A DNA stretch of 32,280 nucleotides. It comes from Deltaproteobacteria bacterium (lineage in GTDB: Bacteria; Desulfobacterota; BSN033; UBA1163). Made by a program: the position numbers and the translations under genes. Shown here piece by piece: positions 1 through 7,645 of this stretch. The stretch lies in the NCBI GenBank assembly GCA_016875195.1, contig VGRY01000051.1:1-32280 (forward strand), given 5' to 3'. Under the pieces are notes generated by a model. That model did no database searches. It was given only the letters and a program-made list of their open reading frames with translations, and had not been told where the DNA came from. Every line of letters starts with the position of its first letter. Within the stretch, counting starts at the first letter, position 1.

Positions 1-31
1 TGCAAATCCATTCCACAGTACAATTCCATAC

Positions 32-109
32 GGCACCTCCTGGGCTAAGATTGAGATTCTTTCCCTGAAGCATATCAGATTTGTTTCTGCTTCGCTTCAA
101 GGAGGTGCC
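32..109. repeat. Nested inverted repeat
   Basis: A 10-base arm at 32-41 (GGCACCTCCT) is perfectly complementary to 100-109, and a second pair (67-72 with 88-93) nests inside it. Four T residues follow the outer arm. It could be a long-looped terminator of a gene upstream of the window or a repeat remnant. I see no coding potential in it. Confidence 0.4.
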
Positions 110-131
110 TTTTAATCATTATCAATGTTAA

Positions 132-320
132 GGTTTTCATGACCCGGATGCTCTCATACACACGGGTCGGCATCGCCGCCAAGTGGTCTATGGAAAAACA
201 GGAGGGGGAAGATACCTGACAATCATTATTGAGCCTATGGGCAGGAAGGAAGCGTGGCTCATTACTGCATGGGATATGACCGATTCAGAGAGGCAGCGAT
301 ATAAAAGGAGACTTAAATGA
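132..320 (+). pseudogene. BrnT-like toxin, C-terminal remnant
   Basis: The reading frame that opens after a TAA at 129-131 and stops at 318-320 encodes about 62 residues. They resemble the C-terminal half of BrnT-like/DUF4258-type ribonuclease toxins: a DPDALIH segment, a GRYLTIIIEP strand, then WLITAWDMTDSERQRYKR. These toxins pair with a CopG/BrnA-type antitoxin, and such a gene follows with a 4-base ATGA overlap, the usual toxin-first order. The frame has no ATG and only a late GTG at 183. The expected N-terminal half is not recognisable in any upstream frame, so I read it as a 5'-degraded toxin gene. Family assignment is by motif recall only. Confidence 0.5.
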
Positions 321-580
321 GAAAACCAAAAAGGCTAAAACCAATTCCTAAATTTCCTTCAAGGAAGGAAGAACGTGAATTTTGGGAAACTCACGATACT
401 TCGGAATATTTCGATGAGAAGAGACTCGTGAAATTGGCTCCTCATATGAAAGATGTCAGGCTTGTTCATATTTATGTGGCACCTGACGGTTCCCGATATA
501 TTATGATCCCTGAAGTCCTGAAGAAAAGAAAGACACAAATGGCCGGCCACGATAAACCTTTCTTCCTTTCTGCCAATTAA
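317..580 (+). CDS. CopG/BrnA-type antitoxin
   Basis: An 87-residue basic protein. The segment from residue 10, with IPKFPSRKEEREFWETHD and then SEYFD, matches the start of CopG-family antitoxins that pair with BrnT-like or HicA-like toxins; in that family the region binds and neutralises the toxin. The C-terminal part would be expected to hold a short DNA-binding segment that autorepresses the operon, but a clear ribbon-helix-helix is not obvious. A GGAG at 307-310 gives a ribosome binding site 6 bases before the ATG, and the start overlaps the stop of the toxin remnant by ATGA. If the toxin is dead, this is an orphan antitoxin. A weak hairpin with a T run at 673-705 may end its transcript. 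Confidence 0.65.
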   Translation: MRKPKRLKPIPKFPSRKEEREFWETHDTSEYFDEKRLVKLAPHMKDVRLVHIYVAPDGSRYIMIPEVLKKRKTQMAGHDKPFFLSAN

Positions 581-672
581 GTTGCTTTCCTTAGATGGCT
601 AACTTGAAAATTTACCCCTAAGATTGCTCGGAAGAGTTAGGCAAATATTTTAGACGTCTCCACAAAACTGGG

Positions 673-705
673 GATTCCTATTTCTGTTTGGGGAATCAAT
701 TTTTT
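673..705 (+). terminator. Possible weak intrinsic terminator
   Basis: The 6-base arms GATTCC (673-678) and GGAATC (692-697) are complementary and are followed within three bases by six T residues (700-705). The position fits the end of the antitoxin transcript. The stem is short, so confidence is limited. Confidence 0.4.
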
Positions 706-708
706 CTA

Positions 709-736
709 TTGACATTCAGTGTTTCAATCTTATACG
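709..736 (+). promoter_or_regulatory. Sigma-70-type promoter of importer operon 1
   Basis: A perfect TTGACA (709-714) is followed after 16 bases by TATACG (731-736), with TACGAT at 733-738 as an alternative -10. Transcription would start near 743, giving a leader of about 35 bases before the proposed ATT start of livG at 778. That position argues against a livG start further upstream. Confidence 0.6.
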
Positions 737-777
737 ATGTGGACATTTAATTCCCACCGCCTTACAAGGTTAAAAAC

Positions 778-1581
778 ATTTCTTCTAAACTAAAAGCCCA
801 TGATATCTGGTTAAACTTTGGAGGTGTTTCTGCCCTCTCAGGCGTTAGTTTCGATGTTGGAGAACAGGAGATATTGGCGGTCATCGGTCCCAATGGCGCT
901 GGGAAGACAAGCATCCTAAATTGCATCAATGGGTTTTACCGGCCTCAAAAAGGAGAGTTAATCTTTGAAGGTCAGAATATTTATCACCTCCCTCCTCACC
1001 GAATTGCACGATTAGGCATTGGACGAACCTTCCAGAACATTGAACTCTTCACCGGACTTTCCGTCCTCGATAACCTGATGGCGGCGAGACATATCCACTT
1101 GAAGCGGGGCGCATTGACAGGAGCCTTATACTTTGGCCCTGCCCGTAGAGAAGAGATTCGACACCGTGAAGTGGTTGAAGATATCATCGACCTCCTCGAA
1201 ATGGAACCCTACAGGAAAAAGGTGGTGGGTCTTCTTCCCTACGGGGTTCGAAAGCGAGTCGAATTAGGAAGGGCTCTTGCTCTCGAACCCAAACTACTTC
1301 TGCTTGACGAACCCATGGCCGGAATGAACCTCGAAGAAAAAGAGGATATGGCCCGTTTCATCATTGATATCCATGAGCTTAAAAATATCCCCATTGTGTT
1401 AGTGGAACATGATATGGAAGTGGTAATGGACATTGCGGAAAGACTGGTCGTCCTCGACTTCGGGGAAAAGATCGCCGAAGGCGGTCCGGATGATATCAGA
1501 CAAAATCCGCTGGTGATTCGAGCTTATTTAGGAGAAGAAAGTGAACAAGAGGATACCAGGTTATCAGGACATCAGGTTTAG
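778..1581 (+). CDS. livG: Branched-chain-type ABC transporter ATPase (LivG-like), copy 1
   Basis: Cytoplasmic ATPase powering a LIV/HAAT-family importer. Numbered from 778 (267 residues), the Walker A GPNGAGKT is at 37-44, the signature region LPYGVRKR begins at 153, the Walker B LLLLDEP is at 173-179 and the H-loop His is at 211. The frame has no ATG, GTG or TTG before TTG at 874, which would put Walker A at residue 5 and delete the conserved first strands (HDIWLNFGGVSALSGVSF). The ATT at 778 has an AAGG 8 bases upstream and lies just after a promoter, so an ATT start is my best reading; a short 5' mutation is the alternative. The PYG signature instead of SGG/SYG is a mild family variant. 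It heads the operon with acyl-CoA synthetase, livH, livM, binding protein and livF. Confidence 0.85.
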   Translation: MSSKLKAHDIWLNFGGVSALSGVSFDVGEQEILAVIGPNGAGKTSILNCINGFYRPQKGELIFEGQNIYHLPPHRIARLGIGRTFQNIELFTGLSVLDNLMAARHIHLKRGALTGALYFGPARREEIRHREVVEDIIDLLEMEPYRKKVVGLLPYGVRKRVELGRALALEPKLLLLDEPMAGMNLEEKEDMARFIIDIHELKNIPIVLVEHDMEVVMDIAERLVVLDFGEKIAEGGPDDIRQNPLVIRAYLGEESEQEDTRLSGHQV

Positions 1582-1644
1582 TAAGGGTCTTAAAATAGGC
1601 TCTTCATGGATGCCGGCATTACAAAGACCCATAACCCCACCTAA

Positions 1645-1666
1645 CCTCCCCTTAAATAAGGGGAGG
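1645..1666. repeat. CCTCCCC/GGGGAGG hairpin repeat
   Basis: A palindrome with arms of about 9 bases between livG and the acyl-CoA synthetase. Similar hairpins with slightly different loops occur at 12583-12603, 19573-19595 and 30812-30834, so this is a dispersed repeat rather than a dedicated terminator. It has no T run. Confidence 0.7.
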
Positions 1667-1731
1667 AACATCCTCCTTCTTAAAATATGAGGGGGAAAGA
1701 GGGAGTTATTTAATCCCAGAAACATGCGTCA

Positions 1732-3633
1732 ATGATTGAGAATACCCTGCCGAAGCTATTAAAAAAGAACGCGGAAAAATATGGCGACCGAAGGATTGCC
1801 ATGAGGGTGAAGAACCGCGGCATTTGGCAACCCTTTACATGGAAGGATTATTACGAGAACGTCAAATATTTTTCACTCGCCCTCATCTCCCTTGGGATGA
1901 AAAGGGGCGATAAGATCTCAACCCTTGGAGAGAATAAGCCCGAAATATTCTGGGCTGAATTAGCGATTCAGGCAGTGGGTGGAACGGTCGTTGGAATCTA
2001 TACGGATTGCACACCTCCAGAGGTTAAGTTCTTTGTAAAGGATTCGGATTCGACCTTTGTGGTCGCTCATGATCAGGAACAAGTGGACAAACTTCTTCAG
2101 ATCAAGGAAGAACTTCCCCTCGTAAAAAAAGTGATCTATTGGGATCCAAAAGGATTATGGAATTACGATGATCCGATTCTGATCAGTTTTACAGAAATGA
2201 TCGACCTGGGCAAAGGTTACGAAAAAAACCATTCTGGTCTATTCGAAGAAAGTATTGAAAAGGGAGACGGAAAAGAAATTGCCCTGATCTGTTATACTTC
2301 CGGGACTACAGGGTTGCCCAAAGGAGCCATGATCAGCCACAAGGGGCTGGTTACTATTGCGAAAGCCTGGTGTGATGTTGACCATTGGTCAGATCAAGAT
2401 CGGTATGTCTCATTCATCCCACCGGGTTGGATTGCTGAGCAGGCGGTGGGAGTTGCCGGTCAACTCGTTTCAGGCATGGAGGTCAACTTTCCTGAAGAAC
2501 CTGAGACGGTTCAGGAGAATATCCGGGAGATTGGGCCTTCCATTCTCTTCTTCGCTCCACGTCTGTGGGAGAATATTAACCGGATGATTCAGGCCAAGAT
2601 TACCGACACCTCGCCCCTGAGGAGATGGATTTACCGTCTCTTTTTACCTGTGGGATATAAAACAGCAGCACATCGTTCATCTCAAAAAGGATTGGGCTTG
2701 ATCTTTAAGGTCCTGTACCAGGCTGCCCACTGGATGCTCTTTCGTCCCTTGAAAGACCGGGTCGGACTTTCGCAGATTCGATGCGCCTACACCGCAGGAA
2801 GTGCAGTAAGCCCGGATATTATGAACTATTTTCAGGCGATCGGTGTGAACATCAAACAAGTTTATGGGGGATCGGAACAGGGACTGGTTACCATCCATCT
2901 CGACGGCCAGATCAAATACGAAACCTGTGGCCCACCCATGCCAGGTGTCGAAATCCGGCTCTCTCAGGATGGGGAGATCATGATAAAAGGCGAGAATATC
3001 TTTTCGGGGTATTATAAAAATCTCGAAGCCACCCAGGAGAAGATTCGCGAAGGGTGGTATTATACGGGCGATTTTGGTTACATTGATGAAGATCGCCATC
3101 TCGTTGTCATTGACCGAATGGAGGACTTAAAAGAGCTCAAAGGCGGTCGCAAATTTTCACCCCAGTTTGCCGAGATTCGGTTGAGATTCTGCCCCTATAT
3201 CAAAGACGCTTTGGTGGTTGGGGGAGTGGATAAAGATCAAGTTACAGCCATCATCAACATCGATCTGGACAACGTGGGACGATGGGCCGAAGCCAACCGC
3301 ATCCCCTACACCACGTTTACCGATCTCTCACAAAAACCTGAGGTTGTCGAATTGGTCAAGAAGGATATCCAGCGGATTAATAAATTTCTTCCAGAGTGGT
3401 CCAGGATACGGAAATTTGTAAACCTGCATAAAGAATTCGATGCGGATGAAGCCGAATTGACACGAACAAGAAAATTGCGCAGGACGTTCGTTGAAAGCCG
3501 TTACAGTGACCTGATCACCGCTCTCTATGGAAAGGATATGGATTATAATGTGGAAGCCTCTGTCACCTATCGTGACGGGAGAAAAGGAGTGATTAAGACG
3601 TCGATTCACATCAATTCGGTGGAGGAGACTTAG
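1732..3633 (+). CDS. Long-chain-type acyl-CoA synthetase (AMP-forming)
   Basis: A 633-residue adenylate-forming enzyme, expected to activate a carboxylic acid with ATP and CoA to an acyl-CoA. The AMP-binding P-loop YTSGTTGLPKG is near residues 188-198. The YGGSEQG segment (about 380) is the A5 motif, and YYTGDFGYID (about 443) carries the ribose-binding Asp. The C-terminal region has LTRTRKLRR in the place of the catalytic-lysine loop. The length and the KELKGGRKFSPQ hinge are typical of the FadD15/bubblegum-like branch, which has a longer C-terminus than short-chain synthetases. Its stop overlaps the GTG start of livH by one base, so synthesis with the permease is coupled. A ligase inside an importer operon suggests that the imported substrate is a carboxylate trapped as a CoA thioester; chain length cannot be inferred. 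Confidence 0.88.
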   Translation: MIENTLPKLLKKNAEKYGDRRIAMRVKNRGIWQPFTWKDYYENVKYFSLALISLGMKRGDKISTLGENKPEIFWAELAIQAVGGTVVGIYTDCTPPEVKFFVKDSDSTFVVAHDQEQVDKLLQIKEELPLVKKVIYWDPKGLWNYDDPILISFTEMIDLGKGYEKNHSGLFEESIEKGDGKEIALICYTSGTTGLPKGAMISHKGLVTIAKAWCDVDHWSDQDRYVSFIPPGWIAEQAVGVAGQLVSGMEVNFPEEPETVQENIREIGPSILFFAPRLWENINRMIQAKITDTSPLRRWIYRLFLPVGYKTAAHRSSQKGLGLIFKVLYQAAHWMLFRPLKDRVGLSQIRCAYTAGSAVSPDIMNYFQAIGVNIKQVYGGSEQGLVTIHLDGQIKYETCGPPMPGVEIRLSQDGEIMIKGENIFSGYYKNLEATQEKIREGWYYTGDFGYIDEDRHLVVIDRMEDLKELKGGRKFSPQFAEIRLRFCPYIKDALVVGGVDKDQVTAIINIDLDNVGRWAEANRIPYTTFTDLSQKPEVVELVKKDIQRINKFLPEWSRIRKFVNLHKEFDADEAELTRTRKLRRTFVESRYSDLITALYGKDMDYNVEASVTYRDGRKGVIKTSIHINSVEET

Positions 3634-4517
3634 TGAAAGAGTTCCTTCAACTTGCGATTCCAGGAATGATGGTGGGCAGCCTTTATGCCCTGGTGGCGGC
3701 TGCAATCGTCCTGGTCTATAAATCGACCCGTGTGGTCAGTTTAGCCCACGGCCAACTCCTGGCTTTTGGCGGGCTCTTCTTCTGGATCGGCCTTGTTGCC
3801 TTAAAACTTCCTCTTCTCTTGAGTATTTTGCTGGCAGTCGCCTGTTCAATTCTGATGGGTTGGCTTGTGGAGCGGGTCACGCTACGGCCTCTCATTGGGC
3901 AGCCCTTGATTTCCGCTTTCTTGATGACTTTTGCGGTTTTCATGGCTTTAGACGGCGTCTTTCAGCTCATCCTCAAAGGGGAATCGAAAACCTACGCCAC
4001 TCTTTTATCGCTGGGTGAGTTCCAGATAGTGGAAGTGCCGATTCGCGTCGTGCAGTTGATCAGTTTCGGTGTAGTTTTATTAGTTTTCCTATCCTTAGCT
4101 CTCTTTTTCCGTTTTACTAAGACAGGCCTCGGGATGCGGGCAACAGCAGAGGATCACCAGCTCTCCCAGAGCACGGGGATCAATGTGCGGACGATCTTCT
4201 CTCTCATCTGGGTCATCTCTGCGATTGTTTCCGCAGTTGCAGGGATGGGGACTGCTTATGTGATGGATATCCATTTTCCCCTCCCTTACATTGGAATTAA
4301 GGGATTAATCGTTGCCCTCTTCGGAGGGCTAGATTCTCTACCAGGTGCCCTCCTGGCAGGACTCATATTGGGTGTGGTTGAAAATGTATCTGCAGGTTAC
4401 CTCGATCCCCTGGTCGGAGGCGGTTTAAAAGATGTCGCTGCCTATGCACTGCTTCTCATTATTTTGTTAGTAAAACCTTATGGACTATTCGGGTTAAAGA
4501 GAATCGAAAGAGTTTAA
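3633..4517 (+). CDS. livH: Branched-chain-type ABC permease (LivH-like), copy 1
   Basis: A 294-residue inner-membrane protein of the LivH family with about eight hydrophobic segments. It starts at GTG 3633, overlapping the last base of the upstream stop. Family signatures include the N-terminal PGMMVGSLYAL segment, SLAHGQLLAFGG (about 35-46) and the cytoplasmic ATPase-contacting loop around GMRATAEDHQLSQSTGI (about 166-182). The end has GGLDSLPGALLAGLILGVVE and KPYGLFG, both typical. It would form the translocation channel with LivM (5009). The livH-livM junction is interrupted by a 480-base element carrying a four-helix-bundle gene, whereas the second importer in this window has livH and livM directly abutting. 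Confidence 0.9.
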   Translation: MKEFLQLAIPGMMVGSLYALVAAAIVLVYKSTRVVSLAHGQLLAFGGLFFWIGLVALKLPLLLSILLAVACSILMGWLVERVTLRPLIGQPLISAFLMTFAVFMALDGVFQLILKGESKTYATLLSLGEFQIVEVPIRVVQLISFGVVLLVFLSLALFFRFTKTGLGMRATAEDHQLSQSTGINVRTIFSLIWVISAIVSAVAGMGTAYVMDIHFPLPYIGIKGLIVALFGGLDSLPGALLAGLILGVVENVSAGYLDPLVGGGLKDVAAYALLLIILLVKPYGLFGLKRIERV

Positions 4518-4518
4518 G

Positions 4519-4998
4519 AGAAAATATCGAAATCCGAAATTCGAATTTCGAAACAATATCAAATGACCGAAAAACAAAATGTAAAACCATATGATTTAGA
4601 AGAGCGAACTTTTATTTTTGCTAAAAATGTGAGAGCCTTCGTTAAAAAATTATCCAAATCTTTATCAAACATCGAGGATATTAAACAACTTGTAAAGGCG
4701 TCTGGCTCTGTTGGCGCGAATTATATTGAAGCAAACGAGGCCCTTGGAAAAAAAGACTTTCTTCTAAGAATCAAGATATGCCGAAAGGAAGCCAAGGAAA
4801 GTCGATATTGGTTGAGATTAATTGACACCGACACCATATCTGCATTGGAGAACGATAGAAAAGAGTTAGAAAATGAATCTACAGAACTTATGAATATTTT
4901 TGGCTCTATATTACGAAAAACAAAGTAGTTTTTAAAATATTCGGTAATTCGGATTTATAGATTGTTTCGGATTTCGATATTCGGATTTCGGATTTAAG
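4519..4998 (+). mobile_element. IVS-like element with four-helix-bundle gene
   Basis: The 4HB gene (4563-4928) is framed by AT-rich inverted arms. The left arm (4524-4556) contains ATATCGAAATCCGAAA, and the right arm (4961-4980) reads as its reverse complement, running on to ATTGTTT/AAACAAT. Both ends also match, in the same order, the two ends of the ORF-less repeat at 8141-8289. The start codon of the 4HB gene lies inside the shared left arm. The layout recalls intervening sequences (IVS) found in some 23S rRNA genes, which have a stem bringing the ends together and often encode a 4HB protein. Here it sits between two permease genes. No transposase is visible, so mobilisation would have to be in trans or historical. 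Confidence 0.6.
4563..4928 (+). CDS. Four-helix-bundle protein (S23/IVS-encoded type)
   Basis: A 121-residue, Lys/Glu-rich protein predicted to be almost all alpha-helical. The segments RTFIFAKNVRAFVKKL, KQLVKASGSVGANYIEANEA, FLLRIKICRKEAKESRYWLRLI and ENESTELMNIFGSILRKTK align with the four helices of the TIGR02436 four-helix-bundle family. That family was first seen in 23S rRNA intervening sequences; crystal structures of relatives show pentamers, and the function is unknown. Base composition is more AT-rich than in the flanking liv genes, which suggests separate acquisition. It lacks a clear Shine-Dalgarno, and its ATG is part of the repeat arm. It is unlikely to take part in transport. 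Confidence 0.88.
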   Translation: MTEKQNVKPYDLEERTFIFAKNVRAFVKKLSKSLSNIEDIKQLVKASGSVGANYIEANEALGKKDFLLRIKICRKEAKESRYWLRLIDTDTISALENDRKELENESTELMNIFGSILRKTK

Positions 4999-5008
4999 GG
5001 TTTAAACG

Positions 5009-6055
5009 ATGCGGCCTTGCGGGACGTTTGACGAGCGTTATAGCCAGGACATGGCGATCTTGAGGATCAAGAGGCATTGGCTGGCCTTGATTGTAACGCT
5101 CATCTTTCTCTACACCTTCCCCCTTTATGGGTCCTACTATTTTATCAGTCTGATCAATAGTCTCAGCATTACCATCATCATCGTTCTTGGTCTACAACTG
5201 GTCAGTGGATACTGCGGACAGATCTCCTTTGGTCAGGCTGCCTTTATGGCCGTTGGCGCCTATGTCTCCGCCATCCTGACCGGAAAATTTGGCTTTTCCT
5301 TTTTCCTGGCCCTTCCTATTTCAGGATTATTAGCCGGTTTGATCGGTTTAATTGGAGGAGCCCCTTCCCTTCGGATCAAGGGTTTTTACCTCGCGATGGC
5401 CACCATTGCCATCCATTTTGTGGTGATGTGGTTGATCATTCATCTTCAGATTACTGGAACAACACAGGGACTTCACCCACCGTCGCCGCAGATCGGGAGT
5501 TTCGTCTTCGATAGCGACGAAACAATTTACTATATCATTGTCACCGTAATGCTTCTGATGACCTACGGCGCAAGAAATATCGTCCGAACCCGTGTGGGTA
5601 GAGCTTTTGTAGCGATCCGGGACAACGATTTAGCGGCTGAGGTCATGGGAATTGAACTCTATCGCTATAAACTTCTCGCCTTCTTTATCTCCTGCTTCTA
5701 TGCAGGAATTGCCGGTTCTCTATGGGCCCACTGGATTCAGATGGTTCATCCCGAACAATTCACCCTGCTTCATGCCTTGAATTATATTGGAATGCTCATC
5801 GTGGGAGGCGGAGGAAGTATTCCAGGAGTCTTTTTTGGGGTCCTCTTTCTCAGGCTTCTGGACGAAGGGGTCATGTTTGCCGCTCCCATTCTGGCATCGA
5901 TCTTTCCCTGGATTGGAATTCATCCGGCGGCTTCGATGAGCGTCTCAGTCTTTGGCATTGTCCTGATTCTCTTTTTGATCTTTGAGCCGAGGGGGCTTGC
6001 CCATCGGTGGGAAATTTTCAAAGCTTCTTATCGACTCTATCCATTTTCACATTAA
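5009..6055 (+). CDS. livM: Branched-chain-type ABC permease (LivM-like), copy 1
   Basis: A 348-residue inner-membrane permease, partner of LivH at 3633. Family hallmarks are LVSGYCGQISFGQAAFMAVGAY (about 66-87) and SLRIKGFYLAMATIAIHF (about 125-142). The ATPase-contacting loop GRAFVAIRDNDLAAEVMGI is near 198-216, and the C-terminus holds GGGGSIPGVFFG and EPRGLA. The ATG at 5009 has AAGGG 8 bases upstream, the last bases of the 4HB element contributing to it. An in-frame ATG at 5051, better matching the usual LivM N-terminus, is an alternative. If 5009 is used, the first 14 residues (rich in polar residues) are a local extension. It sits downstream of the 4HB element and upstream of a solo repeat. 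Confidence 0.88.
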   Translation: MRPCGTFDERYSQDMAILRIKRHWLALIVTLIFLYTFPLYGSYYFISLINSLSITIIIVLGLQLVSGYCGQISFGQAAFMAVGAYVSAILTGKFGFSFFLALPISGLLAGLIGLIGGAPSLRIKGFYLAMATIAIHFVVMWLIIHLQITGTTQGLHPPSPQIGSFVFDSDETIYYIIVTVMLLMTYGARNIVRTRVGRAFVAIRDNDLAAEVMGIELYRYKLLAFFISCFYAGIAGSLWAHWIQMVHPEQFTLLHALNYIGMLIVGGGGSIPGVFFGVLFLRLLDEGVMFAAPILASIFPWIGIHPAASMSVSVFGIVLILFLIFEPRGLAHRWEIFKASYRLYPFSH

Positions 6056-6061
6056 ACATGG

Positions 6062-6072
6062 AAGGAGGTGAT
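6062..6072 (+). promoter_or_regulatory. Orphan, fully complementary Shine-Dalgarno
   Basis: AAGGAGGTGAT at 6062-6072 complements the 3' end of bacterial 16S rRNA over 11 bases, yet no start codon lies at a useful distance: the next bases lead directly into the solo repeat at 6080. The functional-looking ribosome site of the next gene is at 6291-6296. The simplest reading is a former RBS separated from its gene by insertion of the repeat. Confidence 0.45.
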
Positions 6073-6079
6073 AGAATAA

Positions 6080-6220
6080 AATTCGAAACTCGAATATCGA
6101 AATCCGAAACAAATTCGAATTTTCAAAATTGAAATTCCTTAAACTATGATTTGTTTTGAACATTTGAAATTTGGTTATTCGATATTGTTTCGAAATTCGC
6201 ATTTCGTATTTCGGATTTAC
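6080..6220 (-). repeat. ORF-less (MITE-like) copy of the 4HB-associated repeat
   Basis: About 140 AT-rich bases that on the minus strand align nearly end to end with 8141-8289. Shared blocks include AACCAAATTTCAAATGTT and AATTTTGAAAATTCG. The outer ends carry the same GAAATCCGAAA-type inverted arms as the 4HB element at 4519-4998. It separates livM from the binding-protein gene and could form a long imperfect hairpin in mRNA. Confidence 0.75.
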
Positions 6221-6304
6221 CATTGGCCATTATTCCATAGTGAATCGTTTCCTTTTTACCGAGGCCCAAGTTATGAGAGAACTAGATGAAAGGAGGCAAT
6301 GAAG

Positions 6305-7510
6305 ATGCAAAAGATATTATTGGGAATCATTATTCTTACTTTCCTGTTTGTGGTAGGCGTGATGTCAAGTTACGCCCAAAAGGAGGTCGCTTACCTAAGC
6401 CTGGCTGATTACACCGGCGCCATAGCAGGTCTGAATGTCCCAGCGGATATGGGCTGTGAGGACTACTTTAAAGATTTAAACGCTAAAGGTGGCGTTGACG
6501 GAGTGAAAGTAAAATTCATTGGTGTCGATACCCGATATGATGTGGCGAGAGGGGTTTCTGCCTACAAAAGGTACCGTACGGAACCCAAACTTTTGGTGGT
6601 CAATGCCATTGGCACTCCTATCGGCAAAGCCGTCGCACCCCTGGTGACAAAAGATAAGTTAATCACACTCGTCCCTGCAGATGGTGAATTTCAGGCTAAT
6701 ATTGGAAGAAGCTTCATATGGGGTCCTACCTACCAGGATGCTTTTGCTGCCACCGTTGACTGGCTCCTTGCAGATTGGAAGAAGAAAGGAAAAACAGGAA
6801 TGCCCAAACTCGGTTACATCTCCTGGGATAGTGCTTATGGAAGGGAACCTCTACGAGGCGGAAAAGAGTATGCTGAGAAGATGGGAGTGGCTATGGCTCC
6901 GCCTGAGTTTTTCCCACCAGGATCACTGGACCATACCGTATATCTTAGCCGATTGGCAAAAGCAGAGGTCAATTATATATTCGTCGGCGGAGTTGATCCC
7001 ACACCGACCAACGTGATTCGAGATGCCCATAAATTGGGGTTAACCAAAACCATCCAGTTCTTCTGTGACTATTGGGGTCCTACCTCCCTTGGAACCCGAC
7101 TCCATCCTGAAGCCCTGGAAGGGGTGGTGATGGGCTCTTACTATCTCCGTGGAGACGACGCCAGGAAGCATCCTCTTGCGAATCTCTGGACAAAGTATGG
7201 CCGGGGGAAATTAGAGGATATGAATGAAGTCTATACCATTGGGATGGCTTGGGCCATGACACTCGAGGCAGCACTGAAGATCGCTTTAAAAGAAGTTGGT
7301 TATAAAAAGTTGGATGGGGAAACCATTTACCAAGCCTACCAAAAACTGACAGGTGTGCAGAGAGCCGGACTCCAAGGACCCTGTGCCTATAGCCCAACTT
7401 CTCGAAGAGGAAGTCTGGAGATCAAATTCTATCAAGTTCGATCAGGAAAGGTTGTCTCCGTATCGGATTGGATAAAGGCTCCTGACGCTGTATCCCTTCA
7501 CAAATTTTAA
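6305..7510 (+). CDS. LIV-type periplasmic substrate-binding protein, copy 1
   Basis: A secreted solute receptor of the LivJ/type I periplasmic-binding fold (Peripla_BP_6), about 400 residues. The signal peptide has a hydrophobic core (ILLGIIILTFLFVVGVMS) and likely cleaves after SYA, leaving QKEVAYLSLADYTG. The AGL-x-VPADMGCEDYFKDLNAKGGVDG region is where this family places its ligand-contact and helix-1 elements. An ATG at 6299 also exists in frame, but AGGAGG (6291-6296) lies only 2 bases before it and 8 bases before 6305, so I prefer 6305. It feeds LivH/LivM with LivG/LivF. The ligand is unknown; the neighbouring acyl-CoA synthetase suggests an organic acid rather than leucine. Confidence 0.88.
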   Translation: MQKILLGIIILTFLFVVGVMSSYAQKEVAYLSLADYTGAIAGLNVPADMGCEDYFKDLNAKGGVDGVKVKFIGVDTRYDVARGVSAYKRYRTEPKLLVVNAIGTPIGKAVAPLVTKDKLITLVPADGEFQANIGRSFIWGPTYQDAFAATVDWLLADWKKKGKTGMPKLGYISWDSAYGREPLRGGKEYAEKMGVAMAPPEFFPPGSLDHTVYLSRLAKAEVNYIFVGGVDPTPTNVIRDAHKLGLTKTIQFFCDYWGPTSLGTRLHPEALEGVVMGSYYLRGDDARKHPLANLWTKYGRGKLEDMNEVYTIGMAWAMTLEAALKIALKEVGYKKLDGETIYQAYQKLTGVQRAGLQGPCAYSPTSRRGSLEIKFYQVRSGKVVSVSDWIKAPDAVSLHKF

Positions 7511-7517
7511 TAAAGAT

Positions 7518-7554
7518 GATTACACAGATTAAAAATGTAGATTACACAGATTTT
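7518..7554 (+). repeat. Short direct repeat GATTACACAGATT
   Basis: The 13-mer occurs at 7518-7530 and again from 7540, 22 bases apart. Imperfect versions of GTAATC/GATTAC follow to about 7602. It lies between the binding-protein and lipoprotein genes. Only two good units exist, so it is not a CRISPR array. Confidence 0.6.
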
Positions 7555-7645
7555 TAAATCAGCAAAATCTGAGTAATCGGTTCCTAATCGTTGTAATCAG
7601 ATATTTTTAAACTTTTTAAAAATATCAAGAAAGGGGGAAATACCA

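Noticed and set aside
874..1581. TTG at 874 as the livG start
   Set aside because: It would place Walker A at residue 5 and remove conserved strands that are encoded in frame upstream.
1645..1666. Strong hairpin as an intrinsic terminator between livG and the acyl-CoA synthetase
   Set aside because: No T run follows, and the same hairpin family is dispersed in other spacers, so it is better treated as a repeat.
2677..3099. 140-codon open frame on the minus strand inside the acyl-CoA synthetase gene
   Set aside because: It lies wholly within a well-supported gene, has no recognisable domain, and long antisense frames are expected there.
4563..4928. Four-helix-bundle gene as evidence of a 23S rRNA gene here
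   Set aside because: The flanking DNA is livH and livM; no rRNA sequence is recognisable.
7518..7602. GATTACACAGATT repeats as a CRISPR array
   Set aside because: Only two good units with a 9-base gap; no regular spacers and no cas genes.
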